From contig NC_080048.1 of NCBI RefSeq assembly GCF_026212465.1, positions 39,287,875 through 39,351,874 of the forward strand: a stretch of 64,000 bases of DNA, read 5' to 3'. Origin of the DNA: Amaranthus tricolor (Eukaryota > Streptophyta > Magnoliopsida > Caryophyllales > Amaranthaceae). The first letter of the stretch is position 1, and each line of letters starts with the position of its first letter. The position numbers were made by a program, and so were the translations under genes. The notes beneath the pieces are model-generated. The model saw nothing but the letters and a program-made list of their open reading frames with translations. It had not been told where the DNA came from and did no database searches. Of the stretch, positions 1 to 12,910 are shown piece after piece.

Positions 1-320
1 GAACATGTAAAATGTCGACTTACTATAACACAACTAAGTATCTTTGTGAGCATTTATGTGCAGAAAAGAAAGAAAGCTATCAGATTTAGTAAACACAAAG
101 CTATTATAAGTGTTAAATCTTATGATGTACTCCTAGATAACATAATACCCACATTGATATAGCTTCGAAAACAAATTTAACACATAAATTTTAAAGAGTA
201 GGGAAAATATAATATCTTACAGAACAATGTGATTTATCTCTCAAAAGTTGTTTGCTTCTTGTGTTTCTTGCTTGCTTTCCCGTGATCCTATTTATACTTA
301 ATGTTTCTAATTCTGTTACA

Positions 321-1558
321 GAAAGAGCCGCCTGCTGTTACTTCTCCACTGGATTCAAGCATCAGCTGTATGGCCTCCAGTACCTTTATGTAGTCATCAA
401 CTGCTTTTATGATCTCTAAATCAACCGCATTAAAGCTTATCAATTATCAATCCTAGGTAAAACTAATGTCAATCTTTTATGGAAATAATTATGTGGCTTT
501 GTCATGAAGCAATTTTTTATTTTATATGATATATGATATGATTTGTTTTAATTCCAACTTCCAAGTGATGATTTTCAATGTTACGTTGGACTCGAGTTTT
601 GGTTTTCTGTCAGAGCCATAAATGTCAATCTCATTGTAAATGTTCCCAGAACTAATGAAATGTTACTTAATCATGTAATGAAATCAACTATCCTTCATGT
701 GGTGAATGGAATTTATATTCAATGAAAATCGGAAATTTGTAGCTCTTTGAATGATCTTTATCAATCCATATAGTAATATCAAATAAAGTTTTAATATAAG
801 CTTTGGTGAGCAATAGCTAAGTGTAACTATTGGCAGAAACCATGACTGTTATCAAGGTAAATTAATATCACAAATTCTTGTGAGAGACGGTCTCTCTCTA
901 ATTGGACCGGCCCACTATATATTTTTTGAAATATTGTAAGTAGGCATTAAGAATGATATAAGTAGACATTTAAGATATTAAAAGTAGGCATTAAGGATAT
1001 GGTAAGTAAGCATTAGGATAGTGTAAGTAGGCATTAAGAATATGGTAAGTAGACATTAATCTTTAATGAATTGGGCTTGGGATACATCTCTCAAAGAAAC
1101 GGTCTCTCAAGAGACTAGCTGAATTAATATATAACTGATGTATTGAACCTCTGCTGTGAAAGGAAAACGACTCATATCAAAGTCGCAACTGCTTGAGAAA
1201 TGTTGAAGCATTTATTTATTTGAGAGGCGATCAATATCAGGGCCTAGATTTTTTGTTGGTTCCAAATGCTCAAGGTTGATGATTACGATGCATCATTTTT
1301 TACGGTTTGCTACAATACTGATGAATGTATATGATGACTTGATCACAGTTCTTTAATTTAAATTACAAGGTTAACAATAATATCCTAGTTTAAATGATCA
1401 AAAATGCTATATTACTAATTACTGTGTGCAGAAAGCTTCTACTGTAGTGTATACTGTTAATGTGTGATGCATTAGCCTTGCAGATAGTTGAGTCCTGCCG
1501 CAAATTGATGTCAGCTGCAGACGAAGTGTATATGCCTCTGCCGCCTTTTTTCCGTTGA
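321..1558 (+). CDS. 3' end of an unrecognised gene (terminal exon 1484-1558)
   Basis: A typical acceptor (TTGCAG, ending at 1483) is followed by 24 in-frame codons and a TGA stop at 1556-1558. The encoded tail starts IVESCRKLMSAADE and ends PLPPFFR, which looks like real C-terminal protein sequence. An earlier acceptor (TTACAG, about 315-320) opens a second possible exon starting at 321. All three frames of that segment are open for a while, so its frame and its donor are unresolved. The intron before the terminal exon carries a MITE (about 876-1119). The body of the gene lies left of the window. I do not recognise the family. The terminal exon is moderately supported; the 321 exon is weakly supported. 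Confidence 0.42.
876..1119 (+). mobile_element. MITE with GAGAGACGGTCTC ends (copy 1)
   Basis: The element starts near CTTGTGAGAGACGGTCTCTC and ends near GAAACGGTCTCTCAAGAGAC, so its ends are imperfect inverted repeats. The interior has about six degenerate copies of a roughly 22-bp unit containing AAGTAGGCATTAA. A second copy lies in the opposite orientation at 12371-12631. It sits in the last intron of the plus-strand gene at the left edge. The superfamily is not certain. Confidence 0.7.
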
Positions 1559-1661
1559 AGTAACAGAAACTGCTGCTATCAGAACTTAGAAACTGTTATT
1601 GGATGCCTTCCCATACACAAACAGTTATTATATAAAATATTCCATAGGGTTGGGTTTTATA

Positions 1662-1899
1662 CTATCTCCGTTTCATAATGCTTGCACCATTTCGACACAC
1701 GTGTATTAAAATAATTAGTTGGTAGTAAAATGTCATTGTTGTCCTTAAATAATGACAAAAATGTAAGAGTTAATGAGGTACAAAGTAGGCAAAAATAAGA
1801 TAACATTTAAGTTACTTTATGACATATTTAGTAATAATGTGATAAGTATTGTAAAACAGATGAAAAAAAATTATAGCAAGTATTATGAAACAGAGGAAG
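1662..1899. mobile_element. Stowaway-type MITE (Tc1/Mariner)
   Basis: The ends are inverted repeats: CTATCTCCGTTTCATAATGC at the left, and at the right the reverse complement of CTTCCTCTGTTTCATAATAC. The element is flanked by TA dinucleotides at 1660-1661 and 1900-1901, the TA target duplication typical of Stowaway. At about 238 bp it is the usual size for the group. It has no coding capacity. Confidence 0.72.
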
Positions 1900-2310
1900 T
1901 ATTCTTCATCTTTGATTAAAATAATAGACTTATGAATAAAAAGGTAGGGAAGAAGGTAGTCGATAAATAAGCAGACTACGATCTTGAAGATAGTCATCAA
2001 ATTTAATGTGTGTCGAGTGTGTATCGTTGTTGTTGTATATTGATTTTAAGTGTAATTTTAAGTAGAATATTGAGTTTTTCTTATAAGCTATCAGATTGCT
2101 GCATTTTCATTTTACATGTAAGTTTTTGTAAGACAAATATGACAATTTCATTAGAACCGATGAGTATTTTACAACAAAGGTTGCATTCAGAAGTAAGACC
2201 AATTACTCATTTGATGGAAAATAAAATGGATTTTAAAGAGCAAATGTCTCATCAATTAGTAACAAATGAGGTTGTTAATATGAGAAAAAAGATAGCTTCA
2301 ATTAGGGCCG

Positions 2311-2735
2311 AACAAACTTTGGTCTAAACCGTAAATCAACCCAGACCAAATCGGAAGGTTTTTTTTCAAATTAAATTATGGTTTACGGTCTGGTCGATTT
2401 TTTTATTTTTCAGACCAGACCGGATTACAAATCGTACTATGGTCAAAAATCATAATTTTGTATTTAAAAAATTAAGTTGTTACCTAGATATTTTAAGAAG
2501 TAGTTATTTTTATACAGCAATATATACTTGAATGATGTTGATGTTATCAACTAATTACAAATTATTATATTTATTAATTGTAGGTGTAAAATATTTGCAT
2601 AAACACATGTATTAATTTGGATGAAAATATAAAAATAAAAAACTGTAGACCAGATCAGATCGGACTGTTGTAAAACAGTTTGATCTGGTCCGGTCTGGTG
2701 ATTTAAACGGTCCGGTCTAATCTGATTTGATACTA
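2311..2735. repeat. Palindromic repeat region rich in GGTCTGGTC/GACCAGACC
   Basis: Several copies of ACCAGACC and its reverse complement GGTCTGGT occur in both orientations near 2325-2425 and 2645-2735, separated by AT-rich DNA. The two ends can pair (ACTTTGGTCTAAACCG at the left against CGGTCCGGTCTAATC at the right). This is the pattern of a decayed non-autonomous DNA transposon. No target duplication was clear. Confidence 0.5.
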
Positions 2736-2879
2736 CAATAACTATAACAACTATTAAAGACTACAAGTAGTATTCATTTATAATACCAAAATCTTAATCT
2801 CCAAAAATATCCATCACATGAATCAATAAATGAAAATGTGAAACAAATAAGTAATTTTTATTAAAAAAAATAAAAAATT

Positions 2880-3358
2880 AAGCTTCGGATAAACTTAATT
2901 ACAAAAATTAAGCGTTTTCGTGTCCGAACCTAAGGTCAGATATGTTCGCAGTTACTAACAACAACGAACAATAAAATTGATCAAAAAAAGTCAAAATTGT
3001 TTGTTCGCAGTTACTAACAACAACGAACAATAAAATTGATCAAAAAAAGTCAAAATTGTTTGTTCGCAGTTACTAACAGCGAAAAAAAGAGACAATATCA
3101 TAACGTTAAATGGGACAAAAAAAGGAAGTGATGTTTGTTCGCACTTAGTAACTGTGGACAAACACAAACATGAGTTCTTTTTTTTGTCCCATTTAACGTT
3201 ATGATATTGTCTGTCTTTTGTTCGCAGTTAATAACTGCGAACAAATAATTTTGACCAATTTTTTTTTAGTTGTTAATAACTAGCTAACTGCGAACATGCC
3301 TGTCCTAAGGCTCGGACATGAAGACACTTATTTTTCGAATTAAGTTTATCGAAGTTTA
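2880..3358. mobile_element. Foldback element 1, TTCGCAGTTACTAACTGCGA family
   Basis: The outer arms pair over about 80 bp: the left arm has AAACTTAATTACAAAAATTAAG and GTCCGAACCTAAGG, the right arm the complements CCTAAGGCTCGGACATG and AATTAAGTTTATCG. Inside are several copies, whole or half, of the palindrome TTCGCAGTTACTAACTGCGA. A unit of about 57-60 bp (AACAACAACGAACAATAAAA and following) is tandemly duplicated near 2946-3062. A second inner inverted pair, AACGTTAAATGGGACAAAAA and its complement, lies near 3103-3200. No protein is encoded. It is related to the element at 25808-26280. Confidence 0.75.
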
Positions 3359-3811
3359 TTTTTTATTTCTTTTGTTAAAAATACTTATTTCACATTTTTT
3401 CAATACATTAGGTCCAATAGTCATCTATCGTCCACTCATCATCACTGAACAAACGTATTATATAAAATTGAGATTTATCGATTTTGGAAAGACATTAGAT
3501 GATACATGAATTTTACAACTAATGGATTAACTTTTAAGTTGTTACTTTATATACATACATGATACATGATACATTAAAGGCTCATCTTGTACCAACAGAA
3601 TTGCCTAGAGCAGAGTATTTCCAGCATATCTGGAGGTTTGATGGCGAATGCATATCCCAAAACATCAAAATGGTAACTGCCTTTTAACTTCACAAGTAAT
3701 CAAAACTTAGCTTACATTTTAGTTTCTATACAAGAAGGAAGCTGCGGGGCGTGTTGTCGAAGGTCTAAAAGAATTCTAAGAAGTTGTTCCTGTTGACGAA
3801 TTTACTGTAAA

Positions 3812-6800
3812 TTACAGACACAGGAGAGAATAGAATACCAATGGAATGAAAGCATTGTCAAGTTGAGCTGTATAAGCCTCGAGCATGCCACTTGCTACCA
3901 CCGCCAAGAGAAGTGAGCTCCAATTCTGCAACAATTTGATTGTTATTAAATCTCTATATGTGATCATTGCTAACTTTTAACAAGTGAAACTGGCTATCAT
4001 CAACCAATTAATTTGCATAGTGACCAGATGACGGCTTATTCTTGCAGAGTGAGAGCTTTTTGGATGTAGTGTAGCAAATTAAAAGGGATGGAGGGAGTAT
4101 GTTCTAGGCAAGTAAGCATTATAAACCTGTATGTATCCAGTAGATGCAAGAAGTGGGAGGAGAAACGAGCATGCTGCCAAGACAGATGTTATACCAGCAG
4201 CAGTCCCTTCAATAGTTTTCTCTATAAAAATAAAATAAGCAGAGTAGGTGGGAGATCAAACACTTAATTTTCTATTAATAAAGAAGCCAAACTGATATAT
4301 GCCAGTGCACAGAAACTTACTTCCGGTCTTGCTCCACCTCAAAACACCATATTTGTGCCCAACCATTGATGCCTATGGAGAAAAATAAATACCATGTAAA
4401 GATAATTCTTATATAGAGATACAGTTCTGGACCTCTGGTAGAGCAAGAATTTGTGGAAAATCCACCCCCACAATCACCAGCGTGAATGGAATAATCGGGA
4501 TAATTGCACTTCCACATTAATCAGCTTAATTGAATATAGAACATGAAATATACTATTGACAGCTCATGAAGTTATTTGTGAAGAAATCAGAAGTTCAAAA
4601 CATCTGTGAAGACTGAAATGAAAGCACAAAATTTTTTAGTGCGAATGTGATTAATTTGGTATGAATGTAGAAAGTGACACACATAATGGTTTCCACATCA
4701 GATTATACTGGCTGATGCAAGGATATTAAGGTCCACGAACAGCCAGTAGTGTAATTTTACAGGCGTGCATAGGAATAGCATCTTCAGCAAGTTAAAATAT
4801 TTCCGATGAAGAGCCTTTGTATAAAATCTTTAATTCAACTCCATGATAAATATTAGAATTGTAAAAAAAAAATGTTTGATACCTCAAAGAAAGGAAATAC
4901 AGTAGCAGTCATGGTAAATAGTAAAACAATGTTCACAAATGTCTCATTTTATCAAACAAGGTCAAGGACTTATGTACATCCTATTTTTTCAACATAAGCT
5001 AACAAACATCAGGACCCTGTAACAAATCCATGCAATAGTCCTAGTCTTTATCTGGCCACTTCTCCCCAACCCCAAAGTCCCCACGCCCTTGTACTTGGTG
5101 AATCCTACTAACTTTAAGACCTTGCAAAACCTTAACGAGTTCTAATCTTTACAAAAATGACTTTCTAAGTTCCAACTTCGAACTCTGCTTCTTAAATATT
5201 ATGTCTTCACCAAGAAGTAAATCAGCTTTTTAAATTTTCACTCTTCTTTCTCTATGCACATTCTCAACTTTTGATTCAAGATGGCTATTCATAAACTAAG
5301 TTGATATAACGATTTATTTTTTGAAAACCAAAGATATCGATTTACAAAAAATTCATTTAGTAGACTGTTGATTTCTGGAGATCATTGATCAACAATTTAG
5401 CACTCAAAAGTGAAACCAGTTCTGGCATAATCTCCATCACTCACCATTGTATCTCCAATTCCAAGGCTCAAAATACCAGCAAATGGAGCAAGTGGACGAT
5501 CGTTAAATCCAGAAGATATCCATATAGGCAAGGCACATCCCAATAAGAGAGAAAAATGGCTGAAGCAAGCAAGAAGACGGAAAAAATTAACAGCCAATCC
5601 ATTCACAGGCATTTGCTTCAATGATTATGCACAAATGGCAATATATACCTCACAATAAGAAGATCAGAGTCACGATGGTCTGTGAAAGCATTCATGAAAA
5701 GATGAATCATCTTCCCCATAGGCCAAATTCTCCATACCTGCCTACACAAAGTCGAATTAGAAAAGCAAATTGATCACAAGTGCACATAATATCACAAAGC
5801 TAGTACTCAGAACAAATGCAAGTTGCAAGGGGAAATTTTATTATTGCTAAATGAATAACGAGGGAAACAGAATATGAGAAGGAGAATGCTAACACAAAAA
5901 ACATCATTTATTTAAAAAATAAAAAATAAAAAATAAAACTACTAATTTAGCATGCAAGTATTCAAAACACTCGGGACACCAAAAAACTGAACAAAAGCTA
6001 TGCTATCAATCACAGGATGCATCCAACATGACTACTAAGTGGATCAAATATTTTTTGCTAGATATGGAAAAAAAATGCTACTTCCCATCAAGAGAAAACT
6101 AGAAAAATAAGTAAATTAAAGATTCACAATGAACTTACTCGAATAATTTCCAGGACTAAAAAAGCTGCTAAAGCCGCACCAAAAGAAAGATTGAGAAAAT
6201 TTGGCTGTAGAGATATATAACATAAACAGAGCATTAGGCATTGCAAGGAGAAATAGATAAATTAAAATAACTATTGTAGAAGGGAATTAACCTGAAGAAC
6301 AAGAGCAGGAACAAACATACAAACAGCCATTAGATGATAATACTTCCGCAGGAGGATACGCTCCACCTTACTACTCTTAGAAATGTTATAAAACCGATGC
6401 ACTGAGACACAAATTACACCCACCCAGTAGATGCACAATGATAACCTCTTGAGCGGCTCAGAGAAGACAAATTCAAGTACCCTGTACAAGGATATTTAAA
6501 GTTACAATTTGCCCAACTAAAGATCCAATCTTAGCACTATAAATTTATGCAGCCCAAAGCCATTGCAACAAAGCACCAATTCTAGAATTGTATGCAAATC
6601 CAAACTTTATTAGGTCAGTATTTTTATATAAACAAAAAGTAATATTTCTTGTATATGTACAGCTGATGAAAGCGTGATTATCTCAATAATCATTTTGATG
6701 ATGGTAAGAAGAAACGAAGTTTAAATGATTAACACGTGAATACTCAAGATTGAATCAGACTTGTCATTCTCACCCCCTCTTTGGACTCCATGAAAGATAG

Positions 6801-9800
6801 AGGCTCATTGCCCATCATAATTAAACTTCAAATGACTGTTGAATGTAACTGAGAACATTTCAAGCAAGATGGGATCATGGGAGTTGTTATAAGCCTTTTG
6901 AGTATTCTGGTAGCTTAGGTTAGGACCCAAGAATAATATTATAAGCTGCTCAATATATGGGGGGTAGAAGGGGCAAGAAAAAGTTGGCCTCTAGAAAGGG
7001 TGGTGATGGTGAGAGCCACAATATAAGGGGGAGCAAAGAAATAAAATGGGAACCAGAAAGAACGGGGGATGCAAAAGGAAACTTCAAACATCTGGTAAAA
7101 AATGTGAACACGTGAATTAAATTTTTTTTGGCCAAAAATTGGAAATAATTTTTTACGCCTCAAAAATGTTACTTGAAGAGTATTAGTGGGGACAAAATAG
7201 AAAAGTCAACTCCTTAAAAAATTAAAAAAGGTTATGGGAAAAGAACTTGCAAAAATGTGGAACACCAGGAATGCACATGCAAAAGATGAAAAGCATCAAT
7301 ACCACCATAAAGGATGCAAATTGAAATCCTGAACAAACTGCAGCCAGAGTGGAATGATTGTAGCCGAAATAACAGTTAGTAACGAGAAGAATAAAAGTGA
7401 GTGCCCAATCTCATTCCAGGTCCTCGCATTATAAGAGCTTGAGTTGCTGAAGAGACTGGTAATTCGAACACAAAACTTAAAAAATAAAGGAAATAAGAGG
7501 AGTCCTAGCAGATAGCCCTGCAACAAATGGAATATTTTATATTGTTAAGAGGAAGCTAATTCTAAAAAAAAGAATAACTAAACAAAATAAAATGAAATGA
7601 ATAAGAGAAGGCCAAGGAGATAGCCCGGCAACAAATGAAATTTATGTATCTCATCCACCTCAACCAAACGCCAAGACATGAAAATGATCTTAAGACAATG
7701 TACCTGAATAATGGCGCTAATCTCACTTCTTTTAATTCTATATCGCTCATCAACCTCTGATACAAAGCGTTGTATAGCCTGATCAAAAGGGTAATTCTCT
7801 TTAACACAAATAAATTAGCAGAATGGTTCATCATCATCATAATTAAAAAGTTGGTACAGAAACCTTGAAAAGAGTAGACCTAAGCATGTCTCCGAAATAA
7901 GTAGTTAGACCAGCCGTCACCAAAAGTGCTTCTCCTTTAACATGGAATGAATTATAATTAATATAAAAGCATCTTTGTAGTAAAATTACCCTACAAAAAA
8001 GTTCAATATTTATTTGAGCTCAAATAGAAATTCTACTTGTAATTGCTTAAACAGCTAGCACCACAAACATCTTGGTAGTGGACAGATTGGCAAAAATTTA
8101 TCATAATAGTGATTTTGAAAAAGCAATGCAGGACACAATTGTCTTTTGTGCATAATTTACCCCAGACAAACTGAAACAAACTGGATCCAAACTGCTGGAA
8201 CAACACCTTATTTGTGCCCAGAAACTTAAATTTATATTACTTGATAGTGATTAGGGCAAATTGTCTAATGCTAATCTAGATTATAGGATAATGCAATTAC
8301 AACAGCAATGCGTAAGCCTTAATTCCAACATACTTGATCAATTATATGATTCAAAACAAATCAACATAAGAGATCATTGGTAACAAAGATATACTACATT
8401 CAGACCTATCTAATACAGAATCTATAACCAAGAAAATCAATTTTGATCAATCATCAACATATATTCTCCAACTCCATTCATTCATACCTAAAGTCATATG
8501 CTCCTACTATTCTCAATGATTTAAGTCATCTTCACTAATGTTATTCATTAGTGTCATCTTTAGAGGTTGTTTGGTTGCAACTTATTTCCCTTTTGAATTA
8601 CAAATTCCCAGGAAATAGCATAATGAGCTTGTGTTTGGTTGATAACAAATTTAAAGAACATTAGAAACTAAAATTCCAAGTGATAGTTCCTATAAAGTAA
8701 AGGAATTTAATAAACACGTTACCCCCTAGGTAATTACAAATTTAATGTCTACGGTTCAAAGCTCCTATTTACCGCAAAATTTATTCTAACTTATGATAAG
8801 GCTTAAGTGAATTAAAATTTCAAATGACTTAAGCTTAGATTGGAGGTAAGGAAATGCTTTGGAAGGTTACACAAGCTTTAATGGAATCCAGGGAAAAAAA
8901 ATGAGTGGCAATGCCTGCCTGCTGTAGGTGGGTTAAAATTGGATAAATGTATCTCCTTACATACACATCATTGCCAGGTGGATCCTGCGGGGATAAAGCA
9001 AAGGTTCCAACAACAGGTTAAGGTGCAAAACGAACCTCCACAAGTGACATAGGTCATTTTGGGTTAAACTGACACCAACTGGAGCTGTCCAATCTGCATG
9101 ATTTCATTCTCCAAGACCTATTGTGAATCTCCCTTAGTATCACATAAGCAAGGCACACTAAGACGCTATGGGTGCTCCATAGTTTGAAAATGCCTTATGA
9201 AATAGACGCAAATGAAAAAAAATGGAAACTGCTAAGGTGCTCCATTTTTGCCTTTCAAAAATAGCTCAAATTGAAGGCACCCAGGAGCATTTGAGACTAA
9301 ATATTTAAACTATGGCAAGATTGGCTACTCTGGCATGATCACTTTGTTATCCAAACATGGAAAATAGCAGAACTCATCATGCAAAACAAAATAGTCTATT
9401 TGACAATGCAGATAAAAACTTTTCATCAATTTTATGGGAGTCTAACATAAATTTAAGCAGAGACTAGATCAAAAATTCCTTATTATATGTCATGCTTCAT
9501 AGCCTCCTTATAAATAAGAGAATGGGATTTTGAATAGAAGAATATGTTGCACAAAAGAGCTTTGAGCTTGAGTTACCCTTTACCCCTCAATCAAGAACTT
9601 TGTGAACCATTATTCAAATAACACTAGATATTTTCTTAGCTTCATATGTTCTAATTATCATGCTTGGTTGAGTTCTTCATTGAGAACTTTTGTGATTCTA
9701 AGTGGCAAATCATAGCCTAAAATCGTAGTTTTTTAAAATTTTTTATTATTTAAAAAAATCACATTTGTGAAAGGTATATTTTATTTGCTTCTTCCTGGTC

Positions 9801-11992
9801 AGAAACCAACAAATCAACCAATCACTAGGTCCAAAGTAGAAACACAAGTTCACAAGATGTCTACAAGCTACCATTATATTTAAAAAGTTTAAACTCAACC
9901 TAGAGTCCCAGACAAAAAGCTAGCTTCCATAAATGTCATACGAAACACAAAAGAAAAAATAAGATCAGACAAACACAAACCTATGGAGGCACAAGATGGG
10001 AAAGTATAGAGAATGTGCTGAATCAACTTCACTGCAGCTACTCCATGGCCCAGCATCCACATAAGTATCAACACCAAATGCATCCCTTGTATATTTAGAT
10101 CAAGTCATACAGTCATTAAGCAATACTCAACACATCTATATTATATAACAAAGTAGTATAAGAAAGATAGCACAACTTAATAATCCATCAATGATTAATG
10201 CCTATCATTTTGCAGGAAACATCAAATGTTGGACATTACCAAGACTTACCATGGTCAAAACCATCAAGTGGGAGAATCAAGTACAGCTGTGCACTCAGCA
10301 TCAAACAAGCAAAGCCACACTTCAGTTCCAATCTATTCCTACTTGGATATCTGGTGACCAGGCCAAGGAATAGAAGTATACTGAAACAGCTGATAGATGT
10401 AGTCCAAAAAAGTAATTTCTGATACTGAAATTCTGCACAACATGAGAATGCTAAATATACAGAATAATTAAAGTAAAAAAATCACATTGCAAACAGATGT
10501 TGCATATTAAATAACAACAAAAACATTTAAAATAACAATTCACTACTACACAAAAAAGGAAATAAGAAATAAAAAGGTGGTCAGTTCATCATGGAGACTT
10601 ATGATCCATCATCCAACAAGAATAGAGCTACTAAATTTCTCTATCATCATTTACACATTCTTAAATGTGACGGTCTCATGGTGAGCCTATCTTTATTGGG
10701 ATGGTCCAATGTACATATATCATCTTAAAGTGATCACTTCTAACCTTAAAGTGATCTCTTTGATCACTTATAATCTTAAATTGATCACTTGAAATCTTAA
10801 AATGATTAATTTTGAGAAATAAACTAATTATATGGACTCGTCTCATAATGAGACGGTCTTATACAAGACAAGCTGCATAATTTAGCATAATTTAAATTTC
10901 ATTGCTGACCCAAAATATGAAAAATTATAACAAAAAACTTAAAATCATCTTACCTCATCCCAATGAATTGACGGGCATAAAAAAATCAATCTTAAAAGAT
11001 TGGAAAAATATAGGAGTAATCATTTATCTATCTCATTTTCTATATCTATTTATATCTATATCTATACTATTAAAAACTAGCTAGGAGTGTATACAATCAA
11101 ATGTCTATTACTAGCCCTTTCCTGGTTCAAACCTCACACAGCAAGCGAAAAACATAACCAACCCATCATAATACTCAAAAGCAAATCCTAATTATATGCA
11201 TCAAACCTTCAACTACCTTAATGGGAGAAAACATTAGAAAAAGAGGACAAAAGCATACCAGTAATTGCAACTTCAGCCAATCGCAATCCTCTTGATAGCT
11301 GTATCAGCTTAGAAAACACCACTGTGGGCAAGGTAACTGTTCCCAGCAGTATACCTGATGACGCACCTGGTCTGCACAATCAATATCTTATAATTATTAT
11401 CACTCGGATCTATACTTCTTTGGTTTAAGATTATAATGAACTATATAAAATGACTCAAGATTACTGTACACTTTTTATAACTTCACATAGTGTTCGTTAC
11501 CAAGAGACAATAGGAAACAACTTCCTTATCACTAACCACTAACAAGGATAAGACACCCTAATTCCGATCCCCAGAGCATGCCAGGTGGAATGGAATACGG
11601 GTAATAGAATGTTGTTAATTTTTCAATGTCAATTGAAATCAAAACTCAAAATCCTAGGAATTAATGCAAAACCTATTAATAAAATTCAAATATTTCACCT
11701 TCAAAATTACATAGTCCCTAATAAAGCTTACTCCGAAAACCCCCAAATCTGCAACAATTGAAACACAACTACAATCAAAAACAGCAATAATATTCAATTA
11801 CCTGACATTGAAGTTAACTGTAGTGGAATTTTCAACAGAAATCTCGACAAATAAAGCAGCACAGGCGAGAAGAGAGAGAGAGAGACTTTCGAATGGGAAA
11901 ATTGAAATAGAAGTGGAGAAAACGATGCGTGCAAGGACGAATAAAACGACGACTCTCTCGCCAGTAAATAGCGAAGAAGCCATGGATGCCAT
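3812..11992 (-). CDS. EVN: Dolichol kinase (EVAN type), 14 coding exons
   Basis: Dolichol kinase uses CTP to phosphorylate dolichol in the ER membrane; the product is the lipid carrier for N-glycans, GPI anchors and O-mannose. Exons in coding order: 11992-11802, 11371-11259, 10432-10250, 10085-9981, 7934-7864, 7796-7704, 7517-7306, 6481-6292, 6204-6139, 5737-5649, 5559-5445, 4372-4321, 4221-4127, 3925-3812. All junctions are GT-AG and keep one frame, giving 562 residues, close to the length I recall for plant relatives (about 570). The start ATG has an in-frame TAG upstream. The sequence is mostly hydrophobic with many membrane spans. The C-terminal third holds the kinase signature: D474xxA477xxxG481xxxG485, then K494-K495-T496-x-E498-G499, the CTP-binding motif of this family. 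The last exon contains GMLEAYTAQLDNAFIPL, a strongly conserved tail. It appears intact. The acceptor at 5737 could instead be 5741, but only 5737 keeps the frame. Confidence 0.93.
10662..10885. mobile_element. MITE with GAGACGGTCT ends in EVAN intron 2
   Basis: Terminal inverted repeats: the left end reads TGTGACGGTCTCATGGTGAG, and the right end reads AATGAGACGGTCTTATACAA. Internally a unit of about 20 bp (ATCTTAAAGTGATCACTT) is repeated four to five times. A second copy in opposite orientation lies at about 46300-46555. It lies between exons 2 and 3 of the dolichol kinase gene. Confidence 0.65.
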
Positions 11993-12370
11993 TCCAGAAG
12001 AGCTCCACTAATTGATCACCGCCATTGAAAGGATCCTCTCATTAAATCAAATTGATGGATTTTCCTCGTGTGAATGAAAGAAAATTTCTGACCGTAAAAA
12101 ACCGCGTCATTTCTTTTCATTTGCGGCGACTTGCGCTTTAAGAGATGGACGACGTCAACAACTCACCCAATCCTAACTAACATATGATAGGCGGCCAAAA
12201 TTTTACACCGTATTCATTTCAGGTCAACTACTTTTAGTGAATTAGTAAGATTTATTATCATAACATTGATTACTTTTTTTTTTTTTTTTTTTAAGTTAGC
12301 ATCAACAAATTTGTTTCTTTTAAGTTTGCATCACATGATTTATAAATTTTCTCATATTTAAATTATCATT

Positions 12371-12631
12371 TAGTCTCTCAAGAGGATGTCTCTTTGAGAG
12401 ACGTATCTCAAATTCAGCCCATTAAAAATTAATACCTACTTATTGTATTCTTAATTGTCTACATACATTATCGTTAATGTATACTTATCATATCCTTAAT
12501 GCCTACTTTTAATATTTTAGTGTCTACTTACATCATTCTTAATGTCTACTTACAATATTTTAAAAAATATATAATGGACCGGCTCAATTAAAGATGATCT
12601 CTCAAAAAGACCGTCTCTCACAAAAATTTGT
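12371..12631 (-). mobile_element. MITE with GAGAGACGGTCTC ends (copy 2)
   Basis: This is the reverse-oriented relative of the element at 876-1119. It begins TAGTCTCTCAAGAGGATGTC, ends GACCGTCTCTCACAAAAATT, and shares GGACCGGC and internal TGCCTACTT/TGTCTACTTA repeats of about 22 bp. It lies just upstream of the dolichol kinase gene. Confidence 0.7.
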
Positions 12632-12739
12632 GTTAAATTATATTGTGCAAACTTAAATAAACAAAGATAATATTGTCAATGTGCTTTGCTATTTGACTAT
12701 TCATGCAATAATAAATACGTGATTTTTATCCTAATCACC

Positions 12740-12910
12740 TTATATTTGAGAATGACAAGGTTTGGATAGTCATTTTTAATTTTTCAATTTTAACTATTTT
12801 GAAAACAAAATTTGATTTAAATCTAAATTTGAAAATTTTTGATTTGAAACAATAAATTTAAGCAAATTTCAGATTTTCAAATAAAATAATTGTTCCTAAA
12901 CATGGCATAA
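12740..12910. mobile_element. Small inverted-repeat element, TTTGGATAG...CCTAAACATGG ends
   Basis: The left end, AAGGTTTGGATAGTCATTTT, and the right end, AATAATTGTTCCTAAACATGG, are roughly complementary. The AT-rich interior reads as an imperfect palindrome (repeated AAATTTGAAAATT-like runs). This is the usual look of a short hAT-like MITE. No target duplication was identified. Confidence 0.4.

Noticed and set aside
2010..2327. 105-codon plus-strand frame with SLEPMSILQQRLHSEVRP
   Set aside because: Next to repeat DNA, no recognised family, AT-driven composition; could be a transposon remnant but cannot be supported.
4080..4105. Stowaway-like end GGGATGGAGGGAGTA in an EVAN intron, and a similar piece at 41112-41150
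   Set aside because: Only one end of each is visible; partner ends and TA duplications were not found, so no element boundaries can be given.
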